A stretch of DNA of 64,000 nt from contig NZ_CP015418.1 of the NCBI RefSeq assembly GCF_001633165.1, forward strand, positions 3,286,001 to 3,350,000, in the 5' to 3' direction. The notes beneath the pieces were generated by a model. The model worked only from the letters and a program-made list of their open reading frames with translations, made no database searches and was not told the DNA's origin. This document shows, piece by piece, positions 33,219 to 41,221 of this stretch. The position numbers were made by a program, and so were the translations under genes. The stretch is from Rhodovulum sulfidophilum DSM 1374 (GTDB taxonomy: Bacteria > Pseudomonadota > Alphaproteobacteria > Rhodobacterales > Rhodobacteraceae). Numbering within the stretch: position 1 is the stretch's first letter; each line of letters begins with the position of its first letter.

Positions 33219-34096
33219 GGCCGGGACTCTGCCTCAGGCCCGGTCGCCGGCCCTTCCTCTGGCTCGTCCTCATCGTCGTCGAACCACAGTCCCTGGGCGC
33301 GCAGCTCTTTCTCGCGCGTTTTCTCGCCGCGCCGCACCAGCAGGATCGAAATCTCGTAAAGCCCGTAGACCACCGTGAACAAGATCACCTGGGTGATGAC
33401 ATCGGGCGGCGTGACGACCGCTGCGAGCACGAGGATGCCCACCACCGCATATTTCCGCACCGAGCCCAGCCCGGCTGCCGAGACCAGCTCGGCCTTGCCC
33501 ATCAGCGTCAGAAGCACCGGCAACTGAAAGCAGAGCCCGAAGGCCAGGATGAACTTGATCGTCAGCGACAGGTATTCCTGCACCGAACCATGGAAGGTGA
33601 TGCCCGCCGTTTCGGACTGACCGCCGCCCTCGGCCCCGAGCGAGCCCGCCTGCTGGAAGCCCAGGAAGAAGTCGAAAGCCAGCGGCGTGATGATGAAATA
33701 GGCGAAGGCGGCGCCCAGAATGAACATGAAGGGCGAGGCCAGCAGGAATGGCAGGAAGGCCCGCTTTTCCGAACGGTAAAGCCCCGGCGCGACGAAGCGC
33801 CAGAGCTGGAAGGCAATGAACGGAAAGGCCAGGGCGAAGCCGCCGACCAGCGAAATCTGGATCGCGACGAAGAAGCCTTCCTGCAGCTTGATCAGATAGA
33901 GCCCGCATTCCTGCCCGCGCTCGGCCAGCGCCGAGCAGATCGGATGGGTCAGGACATTGAAGAGCGGGTTCCAGACCATGAAACAGGCCACCATCCCCGC
34001 GACGAAGGCCGCCAGCGCATAGATCAGCCTGGTGCGCAGCTCGGCAAGATGCTCGATCAGCGGCGCGGAGGTATCGTCAATGTCATCCCGGGTCAT
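33215..34096 (-). CDS. tatC: Sec-independent protein translocase TatC
   Basis: A 293-residue six-helix membrane protein, the receptor for twin-arginine signal peptides. The N-terminal [17 protein letters not shown] with its conserved glutamate and the [16 protein letters not shown] segment are typical. A Glu/Asp-rich C-terminal tail extends into the cytoplasm. It overlaps tatB by 4 bases. The window contains a possible client, the TRAP binding protein with an RRTFLK signal. Confidence 0.95.
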   Translation of the reverse strand: MTRDDIDDTSAPLIEHLAELRTRLIYALAAFVAGMVACFMVWNPLFNVLTHPICSALAERGQECGLYLIKLQEGFFVAIQISLVGGFALAFPFIAFQLWRFVAPGLYRSEKRAFLPFLLASPFMFILGAAFAYFIITPLAFDFFLGFQQAGSLGAEGGGQSETAGITFHGSVQEYLSLTIKFILAFGLCFQLPVLLTLMGKAELVSAAGLGSVRKYAVVGILVLAAVVTPPDVITQVILFTVVYGLYEISILLVRRGEKTREKELRAQGLWFDDDEDEPEEGPATGPEAESRP

Positions 34097-34557
34097 GCAT
34101 CGCTCGTTCTGTCGGGCGTCTTGTCGGGGATGTCTTCCGGCGCCGGAACGTCACCCTCGGCGGCCTCCGGCGCGGCACGCTTCGCCGCGCCCGTCTCGGC
34201 CATGGCCCTGCGGATCTTCTCGGCCTTGGCCGCCCGCGCGTCGGTGGCCGGGCTGGCGCTTTCACCGGGCTTGGGCAGCTTCGGCTCCCATTTCTCGAAC
34301 CGGTCGGCGGCCTCGTTCAGGCGATCGAGCCCGAGCTTGCGCGGATCGGCGATGTCCTTGAGATCGTCGACGGTCTCGCGGACCCCGCTCTGATCCGCAG
34401 CATCGTCCATCGCGCGCTGAAACTCGCGCGCCATGTTGCGCGCCTTGGCGGTGAAACGCCCAAGCGTGCGGAACATCCCGGGCAGGTCCTTCGGACCCAC
34501 GACGATCAGCGCCACGATGCCGATCAGCAGAAGTTCAGTCCAGCCGATATCGAACAT
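34093..34557 (-). CDS. tatB: Sec-independent protein translocase TatB
   Basis: A 154-residue protein with an N-terminal membrane helix ([20 protein letters not shown]), the hinge GPKDLPG, an amphipathic helix and a long charged tail. The ordering between tatA and tatC and the FDIGWTELL start identify TatB instead of a second TatA. It lies 24 bases after tatA and overlaps tatC by 4 bases. Confidence 0.93.
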   Translation of the reverse strand: MFDIGWTELLLIGIVALIVVGPKDLPGMFRTLGRFTAKARNMAREFQRAMDDAADQSGVRETVDDLKDIADPRKLGLDRLNEAADRFEKWEPKLPKPGESASPATDARAAKAEKIRRAMAETGAAKRAAPEAAEGDVPAPEDIPDKTPDRTSDA

Positions 34558-34581
34558 GGGATCAGGCTCGCAAGCGGCGGA

Positions 34582-34848
34582 TTACGCCTTGTCTTTCTCG
34601 GTCTCGGGGGTGACGTCGCGGGTGGATTCGAGGCTTTTCTGCGCCTCTTCGGTCTCTTCCTTCACACCCTTCTTGAAGGCGGTTATGCCCTTGCCGACCT
34701 CGCCCATCAGCGACGAGATCTTGCCGCGCCCGAACAGCACGAGCACGACGACGGCGATCAGCAGAAGGCCCGGCAGGCCGATATTGTTCAGCATGGTCTT
34801 CTCCCTCGGGGGCGCGACCGGCCCCCTTGCGATACAGGTGAGACACAT
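34582..34848 (-). CDS. tatA: Sec-independent protein translocase TatA
   Basis: An 88-residue pore-forming Tat subunit: one short membrane helix, the FGRGK hinge, then an amphipathic helix with [10 protein letters not shown] and an acidic tail. First gene of tatA-tatB-tatC; divergent from the rhodanese gene. The ATG is preceded by GGGAGAAG, a good ribosome-binding site. Confidence 0.93.
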   Translation of the reverse strand: MCLTCIARGPVAPPREKTMLNNIGLPGLLLIAVVVLVLFGRGKISSLMGEVGKGITAFKKGVKEETEEAQKSLESTRDVTPETEKDKA

Positions 34849-35043
34849 CTATTGAGTCTTGCCGCCGGTTCAAAGACCCATTCTCCCTGCGCGGCGCGAT
34901 TATTTGCCCCTACCCCACCTGTTTGGCCCTGCCTGACCCGGGCCATTCCGCACCGCGCCCCCTTGCGGGCGAGGGCGAAATCCTTTCACTCTCCCGTCGC
35001 GGGACAGACAGGACCGCGGCAGATAACGGATGGAGAGAACCGG

Positions 35044-35430
35044 ATGCACAGCGAGGACGTTAACGGCAAGGTACTGGAACACTGGGATTGCGACGACCTC
35101 GAGGCGGCAATGGCGGCCGGCGAGGTGGTGACGATCGACGTGAGGACGCCGCAGGAATACCTGTTCGAGCATATCCGCGGAGCGCTGCTGCTGCCGCTGG
35201 CGGGGTTCGATCCGGCCTTCCTGCCGGAGGGCGGCGACAAGCGTCTGGTGTTTCACTGCGGATCGGGAGTGCGCTCGCGCAAGGTCGCCGAGGCCTGGCT
35301 GGCCGCGGGTCATGACCGGGTGGCACATCTCGAAGGTGGCTTTGCCGCCTGGAAGGCCGCGCTCAAACCCTATACCGGCACCGACATGGCCTCGGGCGCA
35401 CCGATCCGGGTCAACGCCAAGACGGACTGA
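35044..35430 (+). CDS. Rhodanese-like domain protein
   Basis: A 128-residue single-domain sulfurtransferase. VVTIDVRTPQEYLFEHIRGA is the entry motif and the active-site loop FHCGSGVRSRK contains the catalytic cysteine near residue 78. The start at 35044 has GGAGAG upstream. It could act in sulfur transfer or detoxification; no operon partner identifies the substrate. It is the last normal gene before the insertion-sequence region; a hairpin without T run (35448-35466) follows. Confidence 0.88.
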   Translation: MHSEDVNGKVLEHWDCDDLEAAMAAGEVVTIDVRTPQEYLFEHIRGALLLPLAGFDPAFLPEGGDKRLVFHCGSGVRSRKVAEAWLAAGHDRVAHLEGGFAAWKAALKPYTGTDMASGAPIRVNAKTD

Positions 35431-35519
35431 TCCGCCCCATCGCGGCCGGGCGGCATCACGCCGCCCGCAGCCCGTACGAGCGTTCTGAGGCCCATGGTGG
35501 ACGCTTGCCCCGGCCGTTT

Positions 35520-35658
35520 GTATGTTGGCTTTGGCATTGGGCTGGAACTGATGGCGCCTCGACGGCTCTGTCGATGTGATAGACACCGATGTGGCGCGCT
35601 TGAAGCGCTGGCTTCTCGGTATATCGCCTTCGACATCGCGGTAACCGCACAATGCCAT
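35520..35658 (-). pseudogene. Degenerate IS481-like transposase fragment
   Basis: On the minus strand one frame reads RDVEGDIPRSQRFKR and the next frame reads HIGVYHID. Together, after one frameshift, they resemble the block in IS481-type transposases with EGD-(x)n-RFKRYPIGFFHID. No further conserved residues are legible, so only a short frameshifted fragment survives. The match is from memory of the family and is tentative. Confidence 0.4.
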
Positions 35659-35672
35659 GCCGCTGGCAACCC

Positions 35673-36099
35673 CGATGCCGCGCTGATCGGTCGATGATCC
35701 GGTATTGCGCCCGGCGGCCGGGCGATAACCGGCTCCGGGAGCGGATGCGCGAGCTAGCCGGGGAACGTCGGCGGTACAGCTATCGACGCTTGCACGTCCT
35801 GCTGCGCTAGGAAGGCCTACTGGAGAACCGCAAGAAGACCGAGCACCTCTACCGGGAAGAAGGGCTGTCGGTGAAGCGCAGGCGAGGCCGCAAGAAGGCC
35901 ACTGGCACGCGGGCAGCCCTCCTCGTGGAGGCAGTGCCGAATGTCCGCCGGTCGGTCGATTTCGTGCATGATCAGCTCACGTCCAGCCGGCGCCTGCATA
36001 TCCTGAACGTGATCGCCGACGTTACCAAGGAATGCCTGGCGACCGTCGTCGATACCTTCATCAGCCGGCGCAGCGTGGATCGGGAGCTGTCAGCCCTGA
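35673..36099 (+). pseudogene. IS3-family orfB remnant, 5' part (interrupted and degenerate)
   Basis: Reading RYCARRPGDNRLRERMREL, then RRYSYRRLHVLLR, an in-frame TAG, then LYREEGLSVKRRRGRKKATGTRA and VDFVHDQL-RRLHILNVIADVTKECLATVVDT: the first half of an IS3-family (IS407-like) transposase, including the first catalytic Asp region. The orfA and the left end of the element are missing. The in-frame stop and the interruption at 36100 by another IS make it non-functional. Confidence 0.75.
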
Positions 36100-36148
36100 T
36101 GTATCGACCCACTGAAAACCTGCTCATGCTACAAGGGAGAACGTAGCC

Positions 36149-36466
36149 ATGAGTAAGACGATGGACGACAGCATCAAGCGGTTGACGGCGAAGCGTAAAA
36201 CGGCGCTCGTCATCGAGATCATCCAAGGCAAGACGACCGCGTCGGAGGCAAGCCGGTCCTTCGACCTGACGCCCTCCGAGATCGAGGGCTGGGTCGAGGA
36301 TGCCAAGCGCGGCATGGAGAACTCGCTGCGCGCCAACCCGCTCGACATCCGCGAGCAATACGAGAAGCAGCTCCGGGACCTGCAGGAAGCCTATGGAGAG
36401 GCGATGCTGGAGCTGCGGGCGCGAAAAAAGCTGCAGGCCCTGCTGGATGCGCAGGACGGGAATTGA
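36149..36466 (+). CDS. IS3-family transposase OrfA
   Basis: A 105-residue protein with an N-terminal helix-turn-helix (KTALVIEIIQGKTTASEASRS, about residues 17-37, and a recognition helix near LTPSEIEGWV) followed by a leucine-rich coiled coil (LRDLQEAYGEAMLELRARKKL). It binds the IS ends and dimerises. It ends in TGA within the TTGA overlap with orfB; the slippery A6G sits about 35 bases before the stop. Confidence 0.85.
   Translation: MSKTMDDSIKRLTAKRKTALVIEIIQGKTTASEASRSFDLTPSEIEGWVEDAKRGMENSLRANPLDIREQYEKQLRDLQEAYGEAMLELRARKKLQALLDAQDGN
36424..36430 (+). other. Programmed -1 frameshift site in the IS3 element
   Basis: The heptamer AAAAAAG is in phase as A AAA AAG in the orfA frame (codons CGA AAA AAG). 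A -1 slip there continues with GCT in the orfB frame, which stays open to its end. This is the classic arrangement for making OrfAB transposase in the IS3 family. Confidence 0.75.
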
Positions 36467-37284
36467 TCCGTCGCACCCAGCAGGGCCTCATTGCCGAGGG
36501 CGTCGTTGTGTCCGTCGCCAAGCTGTGTGCCTGGTTCGGCATCCCGAGGCGGACGGTCTACTACAAGCCGGTGAAGGCTGCGCCTAAGGTCGAGGCCCGC
36601 TTTTCCGAGCCGATCAAGAAGCTGATCGAGGAAGAGCCGTCCTTTGGCTATCGGACCGTGGCTTGGCTCCTGGGGTTCAACAAGAACACCGTGCAGCGGA
36701 TCTTCCAGATCAAGGGCTGGCAGGTGCGCAAGCGTGCCGTGGGCATGCGGCCTCGCATCCAGGCCGTGCCGTCGGTTGCGGCTGCGCCGAACGAGCGCTG
36801 GTCGACGGATCTCGCCCGTATCTGGACGGGCAAGGACGGCTGGGCTTCCTTGGCGTTGGTGATCGACTGCCACAACCGAGAGTTGCTGGGCTGGCATCTG
36901 TCGAAGTCCGGCAAAGCCACGACCGCCAGCGCCGCCCTCGAGCACGCCCTGATCGCCAGGTTCGGCACTTTGGGCAAGGTCGAGAAAGAGTTCCTGCTGA
37001 GGTCGGACAACGGTCTGGTCTTCACCAGCCACCACTTCACCAAGATCGCCCGCAGCTACGGTCTGAAGCAGGAGTTCATCACCCCACACTGTCCCCACCA
37101 GAACGGCATGGTCGAACGCTTCATCCGGACGCTGAAGGAGCAATGCGTGCATCGCCACCGTTTTGAGACCATCCAGCACGCGATGCGCGTCATCGGTGAC
37201 TGGATCAGCTTCTACAACAAACGCCGCCCTCATCAGGCCCTTGCCATGCGCACGCCTGCCGAGGCATTCACATTAGCGGCTTAA
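36463..37284 (+). CDS. IS3-family transposase OrfB (DDE catalytic domain)
   Basis: A 273-residue integrase-core protein. The catalytic triad can be placed: D in WSTDLARIW, D in RSDNGLVFTS, and E in QNGMVERFIRTLKE; the C-terminal FYNKRRPHQAL motif is also typical. Upstream is a winged-helix-like HTH_21 region (FGIPRRTVYYK). It starts at TTG 36463 in the -1 frame relative to orfA, though the active product is probably the frameshifted fusion. Not disrupted. Confidence 0.88.
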   Translation: MIRRTQQGLIAEGVVVSVAKLCAWFGIPRRTVYYKPVKAAPKVEARFSEPIKKLIEEEPSFGYRTVAWLLGFNKNTVQRIFQIKGWQVRKRAVGMRPRIQAVPSVAAAPNERWSTDLARIWTGKDGWASLALVIDCHNRELLGWHLSKSGKATTASAALEHALIARFGTLGKVEKEFLLRSDNGLVFTSHHFTKIARSYGLKQEFITPHCPHQNGMVERFIRTLKEQCVHRHRFETIQHAMRVIGDWISFYNKRRPHQALAMRTPAEAFTLAA

Positions 37285-37312
37285 CCTAAGCAGATTCAGC
37301 TGGGTCGATACA

Positions 37313-37497
37313 AACATGTTTGCCAACTTGCGCCATGCCCGAGACCTGATCGCGGCTTGGCGCGAGGATTACAATCACCACCGCCCGCATTCGAGCCTCC
37401 ACGGACTCACCCCGCGGGAGTATCACCAACGGTCAGTAGAGGACCAAAACCTGAACAGAGCGAACTAATAACCGCGGACTCTACGGGGAGCAGGTCA
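37313..37497 (+). pseudogene. IS3-family orfB remnant, 3' part and right end of the outer element
   Basis: An ATG at 37316 opens a 50-codon frame MFANLRHARDLIAAWRED followed by HHRPHSSLHGLTPREY, the C-terminus of an IS407-like OrfB, ending at TAA 37466-37468. The element's right end appears to be at 37497, where GAGCAGGTCA reads outward as TGACCTGCTC, a common IS3-type terminus. Compared with full-length relatives roughly 60 residues are missing between this and the 5' fragment, including the second Asp and the Glu of the catalytic triad. Confidence 0.7.
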
Positions 37498-37559
37498 GAT
37501 GGTGCGAAGCTCCAGAGCCTGTTGATAGACGTCGATATCAATTTCGCGCCATAGGCAAC

Positions 37560-38123
37560 CTAAAACAAAGTGATGTCGATATCGGCCTTCGCCTTTGGCA
37601 ACGGCATTCGTTTTTCGGCCGGCGCCTCTGTGGGGGGGAGGAGCACCAATCTTGCAGCTCCGGTCACTGGCCTGAAGTGGAGACGCCGGGCTTGCATGCC
37701 ACCTAAACTTTCAGAAACGACCTCGAACCCCTCACGTCTAATGTAAGAACGTGCGAAATCAACATTTCGAGCACCAATATCCCTGAAAGCGGCACTAACA
37801 CGCGCGCCCCCGAAAAGCTTCACCTTCATATCGGATCGCCGTGCACCAGCCTTGAACAACTCATTTATAAGCAGCTCCATGGCCATGGCACCGTATTTCA
37901 GTTCAGTCGATCCCGACTCTGCATCGCCAGGCAACAGAAAGTGGTTCATTCCGCCCAGTCCGACACGCGGATCGAAGATGCATGCTGCAACACAGGAGCC
38001 AAGAACGGTAGAGAGCACGATATCAGGATCACGCGATACGTGATATTCGCCCTGTACCACCGAATGCACACGCGATGGCCAGGCGTCTTTGCCGGGTGTC
38101 CGACTTGGCGATTGCTGTGTCAT
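37560..38123 (-). CDS. cheD: Chemoreceptor glutamine deamidase CheD
   Basis: A 187-residue enzyme that deamidates glutamines on chemoreceptors. The active-site Thr/Cys are in STVLGSCVAACIFD and the histidine in GGMNHFLLPG, exactly the CheD triad; FGGARV and IGARNVDFARSYI follow. It is the last gene of the chemotaxis cluster, overlapping cheB by 4 bases. A+T content is higher than in neighbouring housekeeping genes, and the IS region begins about 60 bases downstream. Confidence 0.93.
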   Translation of the reverse strand: MTQQSPSRTPGKDAWPSRVHSVVQGEYHVSRDPDIVLSTVLGSCVAACIFDPRVGLGGMNHFLLPGDAESGSTELKYGAMAMELLINELFKAGARRSDMKVKLFGGARVSAAFRDIGARNVDFARSYIRREGFEVVSESLGGMQARRLHFRPVTGAARLVLLPPTEAPAEKRMPLPKAKADIDITLF

Positions 38124-39112
38124 GCCGCGCTCCTTCGGCTACAGTTTTCAAGAACCGCCCGACCAATCGAAGCGAGCGGCAGTCTGTCTCGAACGCCGCC
38201 GAGCTCATAAGCCGCCCGAGGCATTCCGTAGACCAGAGATGTCTTTTCGTCCTGTCCGATCGTATGCGCACCTGCGCGGTGAAGCGCCAACATGCCTTCA
38301 GCACCATCTCGCCCCATTCCTGTAAGAATGGCAGCGCAAACCCTGGACGCAACAGGAACCGCCGACATAAATAGAGCGTCTACCGACGGACGGTGACCGG
38401 CTTGCAGCGGCCCTTGCCTGAGACGACACCGAAGGGCCCCTGTCACCCCGACCTCGAGATGGTGTGTTTTGCCCGGAGCAAGCAGCACGCGGCCCGGAAC
38501 TAACGGCTCTTGGTCCTGGGCCTCCTCCACGGTCGCGGCAGTGTTGCGATCAAGAAGGCGCGCCAGTCCCGAACTAAAGGACTCGCTTGTATGTTGAACG
38601 ATCAATGTCGGCGGACAGTTCGGCGGAAAAGCTTCAAGAACTTTGACAAGCGCATCAACACCGCCGGTCGACGCCCCCAGCAGGACGAGACGTCCGTGTT
38701 GAAACGTCATTGCAGCATCAGACTGCTTTCTGGAAGCGTTTTGCGCGGTTCGGCCCAAATGGACACGCAAAAGGCACTGGCGCAAATCTTCGACGGATGC
38801 GTCAATATGCGTTACGTCCACGCCTTCACGGATCAGCGAAGGCGGCAAGCGCGCCATGCCAGCCGCTGTTTCACTAACAACAACGCAGCGAATCCCAAGC
38901 GCCTTGAAGAGCATCAGCAGCACTTCAAACTCGGCAAGGCGCGCCAGCGCCTCCGCAACAATCACTGCCTGCGGCGGACGACTCTCGGCAATGTGGTAGG
39001 CCTCGCTGAGATTCGATACACATGCCCCCAACGAAACCGCCCGCATCTGCTCGACAGCGGTCGCGATCCGGTTTCTCGTCTCCGTCCGTTCATCTGCAAT
39101 CATTACACGCAT
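38120..39112 (-). CDS. cheB: Chemotaxis methylesterase CheB with degenerate receiver domain
   Basis: A 330-residue protein. The C-terminal esterase domain has its full triad: Ser148 in GASTGG, His174 in IVQHTSE and Asp269 in GMGRDGAEG. The N-terminal 1-115 region has a receiver-like pattern, with acidic ADE at 6-8 and Ser80 at the switch position, but where the phospho-acceptor Asp should be it reads PQAVIVAEAL (Ala53), and the conserved lysine is absent. So phosphorylation by CheA is not expected at the usual site. It overlaps cheD by 4 bases and is separated from the rest of the che operon by about 450 bases. Confidence 0.9.
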   Translation of the reverse strand: MRVMIADERTETRNRIATAVEQMRAVSLGACVSNLSEAYHIAESRPPQAVIVAEALARLAEFEVLLMLFKALGIRCVVVSETAAGMARLPPSLIREGVDVTHIDASVEDLRQCLLRVHLGRTAQNASRKQSDAAMTFQHGRLVLLGASTGGVDALVKVLEAFPPNCPPTLIVQHTSESFSSGLARLLDRNTAATVEEAQDQEPLVPGRVLLAPGKTHHLEVGVTGALRCRLRQGPLQAGHRPSVDALFMSAVPVASRVCAAILTGMGRDGAEGMLALHRAGAHTIGQDEKTSLVYGMPRAAYELGGVRDRLPLASIGRAVLENCSRRSAA

Positions 39113-39568
39113 GGCCCCATCCTTGTTTCACTCTCCTAGAGCTTCATCCGGTACCAAATTGAGACCCGCCGGTGACTTTCAGCCGCACCAACACAACATC
39201 GTATGATCTCGATCATACGGCATCTCCAGAAAGCCGGTGCAACGTTTCAAAGAACAAGTCCTATTCCTTGCGCGCGCGGAGCGACGGTATGCGCATAAGA
39301 AAACCAAGGACTTCGCCAAACACGATATAAATTCGTTACCGCAACATTTACTTGATCTTCTCGCCACGTCGACGGCTTAACAAAAACCAGGAAGTAACTG
39401 ACCGACAGCCTCGGTTTTCTCTTCCCCAAGACCATGGCCTCATCTCGACCAGCTGTACAATGCTTCACACACGCCCCAAGATGTACCACGCTATACGTTC
39501 GAGTTTGTCGCCATCGGATTTAAAAACTATTACTGTCAGCATTTTCTACACCGGCCCACATTGAAACA
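39113..39568. other. Long intergenic stretch upstream of cheB with a perfect palindrome
   Basis: 456 bases without a convincing gene; short open frames on both strands lack family features. It is relatively A+T-rich. At 39200-39219 lies CGTATGATC-TC-GATCATACG, 9-base arms with a 2-base spacer, about 90 bases upstream of cheB, a candidate operator. This implies that cheB-cheD may have their own promoter. Confidence 0.5.
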
Positions 39569-39937
39569 TCAGAATACGTCGATATCTCCCCCGGAATGGG
39601 GGGTGTCCCGGATCTCTGCGCCGCCCATAACTGCACGCAGTTGATCAAGGCGCAGCCGGTCGATGAGGCTTTCTGGAACACGCGTCTCCTCAGGCATGAG
39701 CTTCGCCAGATCCTGACTGAAGGGTGCCATATCCTCCAGGATCTGGATGACCAGATCGACGAGTTGCAATTCGCTTGCGCCCCCCTGCCGCACCGCCTGA
39801 GACACCTGCCGTTCCAGGACAGCTTTCTCGTAACGTCGCAGAAGCTCCGCCGCATGCTGGAGTTCATGGCCGAAAACGTCCATAATTTCCGGCAAGCGAG
39901 GACCATCGTTGACAAGTTGAAGGTCGTGACGCGTCAC
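39569..39937 (-). CDS. Unknown 122-residue protein in the chemotaxis cluster
   Basis: A small soluble, mostly helical acidic protein (for example HELQHAAELLRRYEKAVLERQVSQ near residues 24-47 and LVDLVIQILEDMAPFSQDL near 58-76). No signal peptide, membrane helix or domain that I recognise. It overlaps the preceding CheY-type gene by 4 bases (39934-39937), so the two are coupled. Context suggests a partner of CheY, conceivably a phosphatase or scaffold like CheZ, but the sequence does not show a CheZ motif. Confidence 0.7.
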   Translation of the reverse strand: MTRHDLQLVNDGPRLPEIMDVFGHELQHAAELLRRYEKAVLERQVSQAVRQGGASELQLVDLVIQILEDMAPFSQDLAKLMPEETRVPESLIDRLRLDQLRAVMGGAEIRDTPHSGGDIDVF

Positions 39938-40320
39938 AGTCGCCCCACCACCGCTTCGATTGCCTTTTTCATGGTCGCAGTAGTGAACGGTTTGCGCACC
40001 ATATTATTGAGTCCAAGTTGCTGCCCCTTCTGGACAAGTTCGGGGGTCGGCGTTCCTGTCACAAGAATATAGCCAATACGCTGTGTCGAACGGTTGCGCC
40101 GTAACCCTTCGAGCAATTGCAAACCGTCCATTCCGGGCATGTTGTAATCGGCCAGCACAAGGTGAACTGGATCGGCCGCGAGTCTAGACAGCGCGGCGCG
40201 GCCGCTTGCCTCGGTCGCGACGTGGAAAATGCCAAGTTCCTCCAATGCCTGGGTCACGAGCCCCCGACTAACGGTCATGTCGTCAACGACCATGATCCTA
40301 AGACTGTCCTTGAGAGACAT
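39934..40320 (-). CDS. CheY-type response regulator (second CheY of the cluster)
   Basis: A 128-residue single receiver domain with all phosphorylation residues: acidic pair in MVVDDMTVSR, phospho-acceptor Asp in VLADYNMPGMDG, Thr in ILVTGTP and Lys in MVRKPF. Start at ATG 40320, preceded by AAAGGA; the longer frame from 40350 lacks a site. It lies between cheR and the 122-residue gene. No effector domain, so it should act by protein contact. Confidence 0.9.
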   Translation of the reverse strand: MSLKDSLRIMVVDDMTVSRGLVTQALEELGIFHVATEASGRAALSRLAADPVHLVLADYNMPGMDGLQLLEGLRRNRSTQRIGYILVTGTPTPELVQKGQQLGLNNMVRKPFTTATMKKAIEAVVGRL

Positions 40321-40351
40321 CGGTAATTCCTTTCCTCTTGTCGCTTCCAAG

Positions 40352-41221
40352 TTACAAAGCGGAACGTTTTCTGTAGGCCGTCACGCCGGCGGCCTCGACC
40401 AGCGCGGTGGCAGGTCCGGATACGCGCTCGGAATGACCGATGAACAGCATGCCGCCTGGAGCAAGTTGCTCTGCGAGACGGCGCCAGAGAGTCTGTTGTG
40501 TATGGCTATCAAAGTAGATTGCCATATTTCGACACATGATCACATCAAAAAGCCCTGACATTGGCCAGGGGCCGTTGATGTTCAACCGTCGAAACGAAAC
40601 AAGAGAATGAACATCAGATCTCACACGAAACTCCGTTCTTTTTCCGACGACTTTCTCGAACACCTGATCAGCCCAGACACCCGGGGGAATTTTGGCCTCC
40701 TCGTCGCTGTAAACCGCGGCCTCGGCCCGACGCAGAACGAAAGGATCGATATCTGTCGCGAGAATTCGAATGTTCAGCTTTGGCGCTTCGGGACAGAGAA
40801 GGATAACGCTTCCGGCCAAAGAGTAGGGTTCCGGCCCGGAGGAACAACCGGCAGACCAGAGTCGAACTCGTCCACCTAATCGCGCGCGCTCGATGAGCTT
40901 TGGCAAAACATCGGCTTGCAGCTGCTCGAAGTGATGTTTCTCACGATAGAAATTCGTGACGTTCGTTGTCAAAGCAGAAATGAAGTGCTCGCTCTCCGCT
41001 TCGATATTTGCCTTCAGATACTTATCATACTCAGCGAATCCTTTGAGATTCAGAGCAGATATCCTTTTCCCAAGTCGAGAATGGATCATGGCCTTTTTCG
41101 ACGGCTCGAGATGCAAGCCATATTCCGACTTCGCAAATGCCGCTATCCTCTGAAAATCGCTTTCTTCGAAAACGATATCAGAGCGTCGGCGCGGGGTCAT
41201 CGAAGGCGAGGGAGCGTTCAT
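40352..41221 (-). CDS. cheR: Chemotaxis protein methyltransferase CheR
   Basis: A 289-residue SAM-dependent enzyme methylating receptor glutamates. The N-terminal helical CheR domain is followed by TTNVTNFYRE near 85-93 and the SAM loop LWSAGCSSGPEPYS at 121-134; the usual glutamate of C-S-x-G-x-E-P-Y is kept while the residue before it is Pro. FDVIMCRNMAIYFD is also typical. It overlaps cheW by 4 bases. Confidence 0.93.
   Translation of the reverse strand: MNAPSPSMTPRRRSDIVFEESDFQRIAAFAKSEYGLHLEPSKKAMIHSRLGKRISALNLKGFAEYDKYLKANIEAESEHFISALTTNVTNFYREKHHFEQLQADVLPKLIERARLGGRVRLWSAGCSSGPEPYSLAGSVILLCPEAPKLNIRILATDIDPFVLRRAEAAVYSDEEAKIPPGVWADQVFEKVVGKRTEFRVRSDVHSLVSFRRLNINGPWPMSGLFDVIMCRNMAIYFDSHTQQTLWRRLAEQLAPGGMLFIGHSERVSGPATALVEAAGVTAYRKRSAL

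Larger units (their letters stand above)
36100..37312 (+). mobile_element. IS3-family insertion sequence, apparently intact
   Basis: A 1213-base element bounded by 12-base inverted repeats TGTATCGACCCA (36100-36111) and its complement (37301-37312). It contains overlapping orfA and orfB, with an A6G slippery site for a fused transposase. It lies inside an older IS3-type transposase gene. The flanking bases (TGA on the left, AAC on the right) do not form a target duplication. Confidence 0.85.

Noticed and set aside
35448..35466. Hairpin GGGCGGC/GCCGCCC after the rhodanese gene
   Set aside because: No T run follows; it may contribute to termination but cannot be called.
34900..35658. 252-codon minus-strand frame across the rhodanese gene
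   Set aside because: It is antisense to the rhodanese gene for most of its length; only its first part (35520-35658) may be a transposase fossil.
35871..36146. 91-codon plus-strand frame across the IS junction
   Set aside because: It is part of the decayed orfB frame that runs into the inserted IS end; not a gene by itself.
39247..39489. 80-codon minus-strand frame upstream of cheB
   Set aside because: No ribosome-binding site, no domain-like pattern, and unlike the coupled gene style of the operon.
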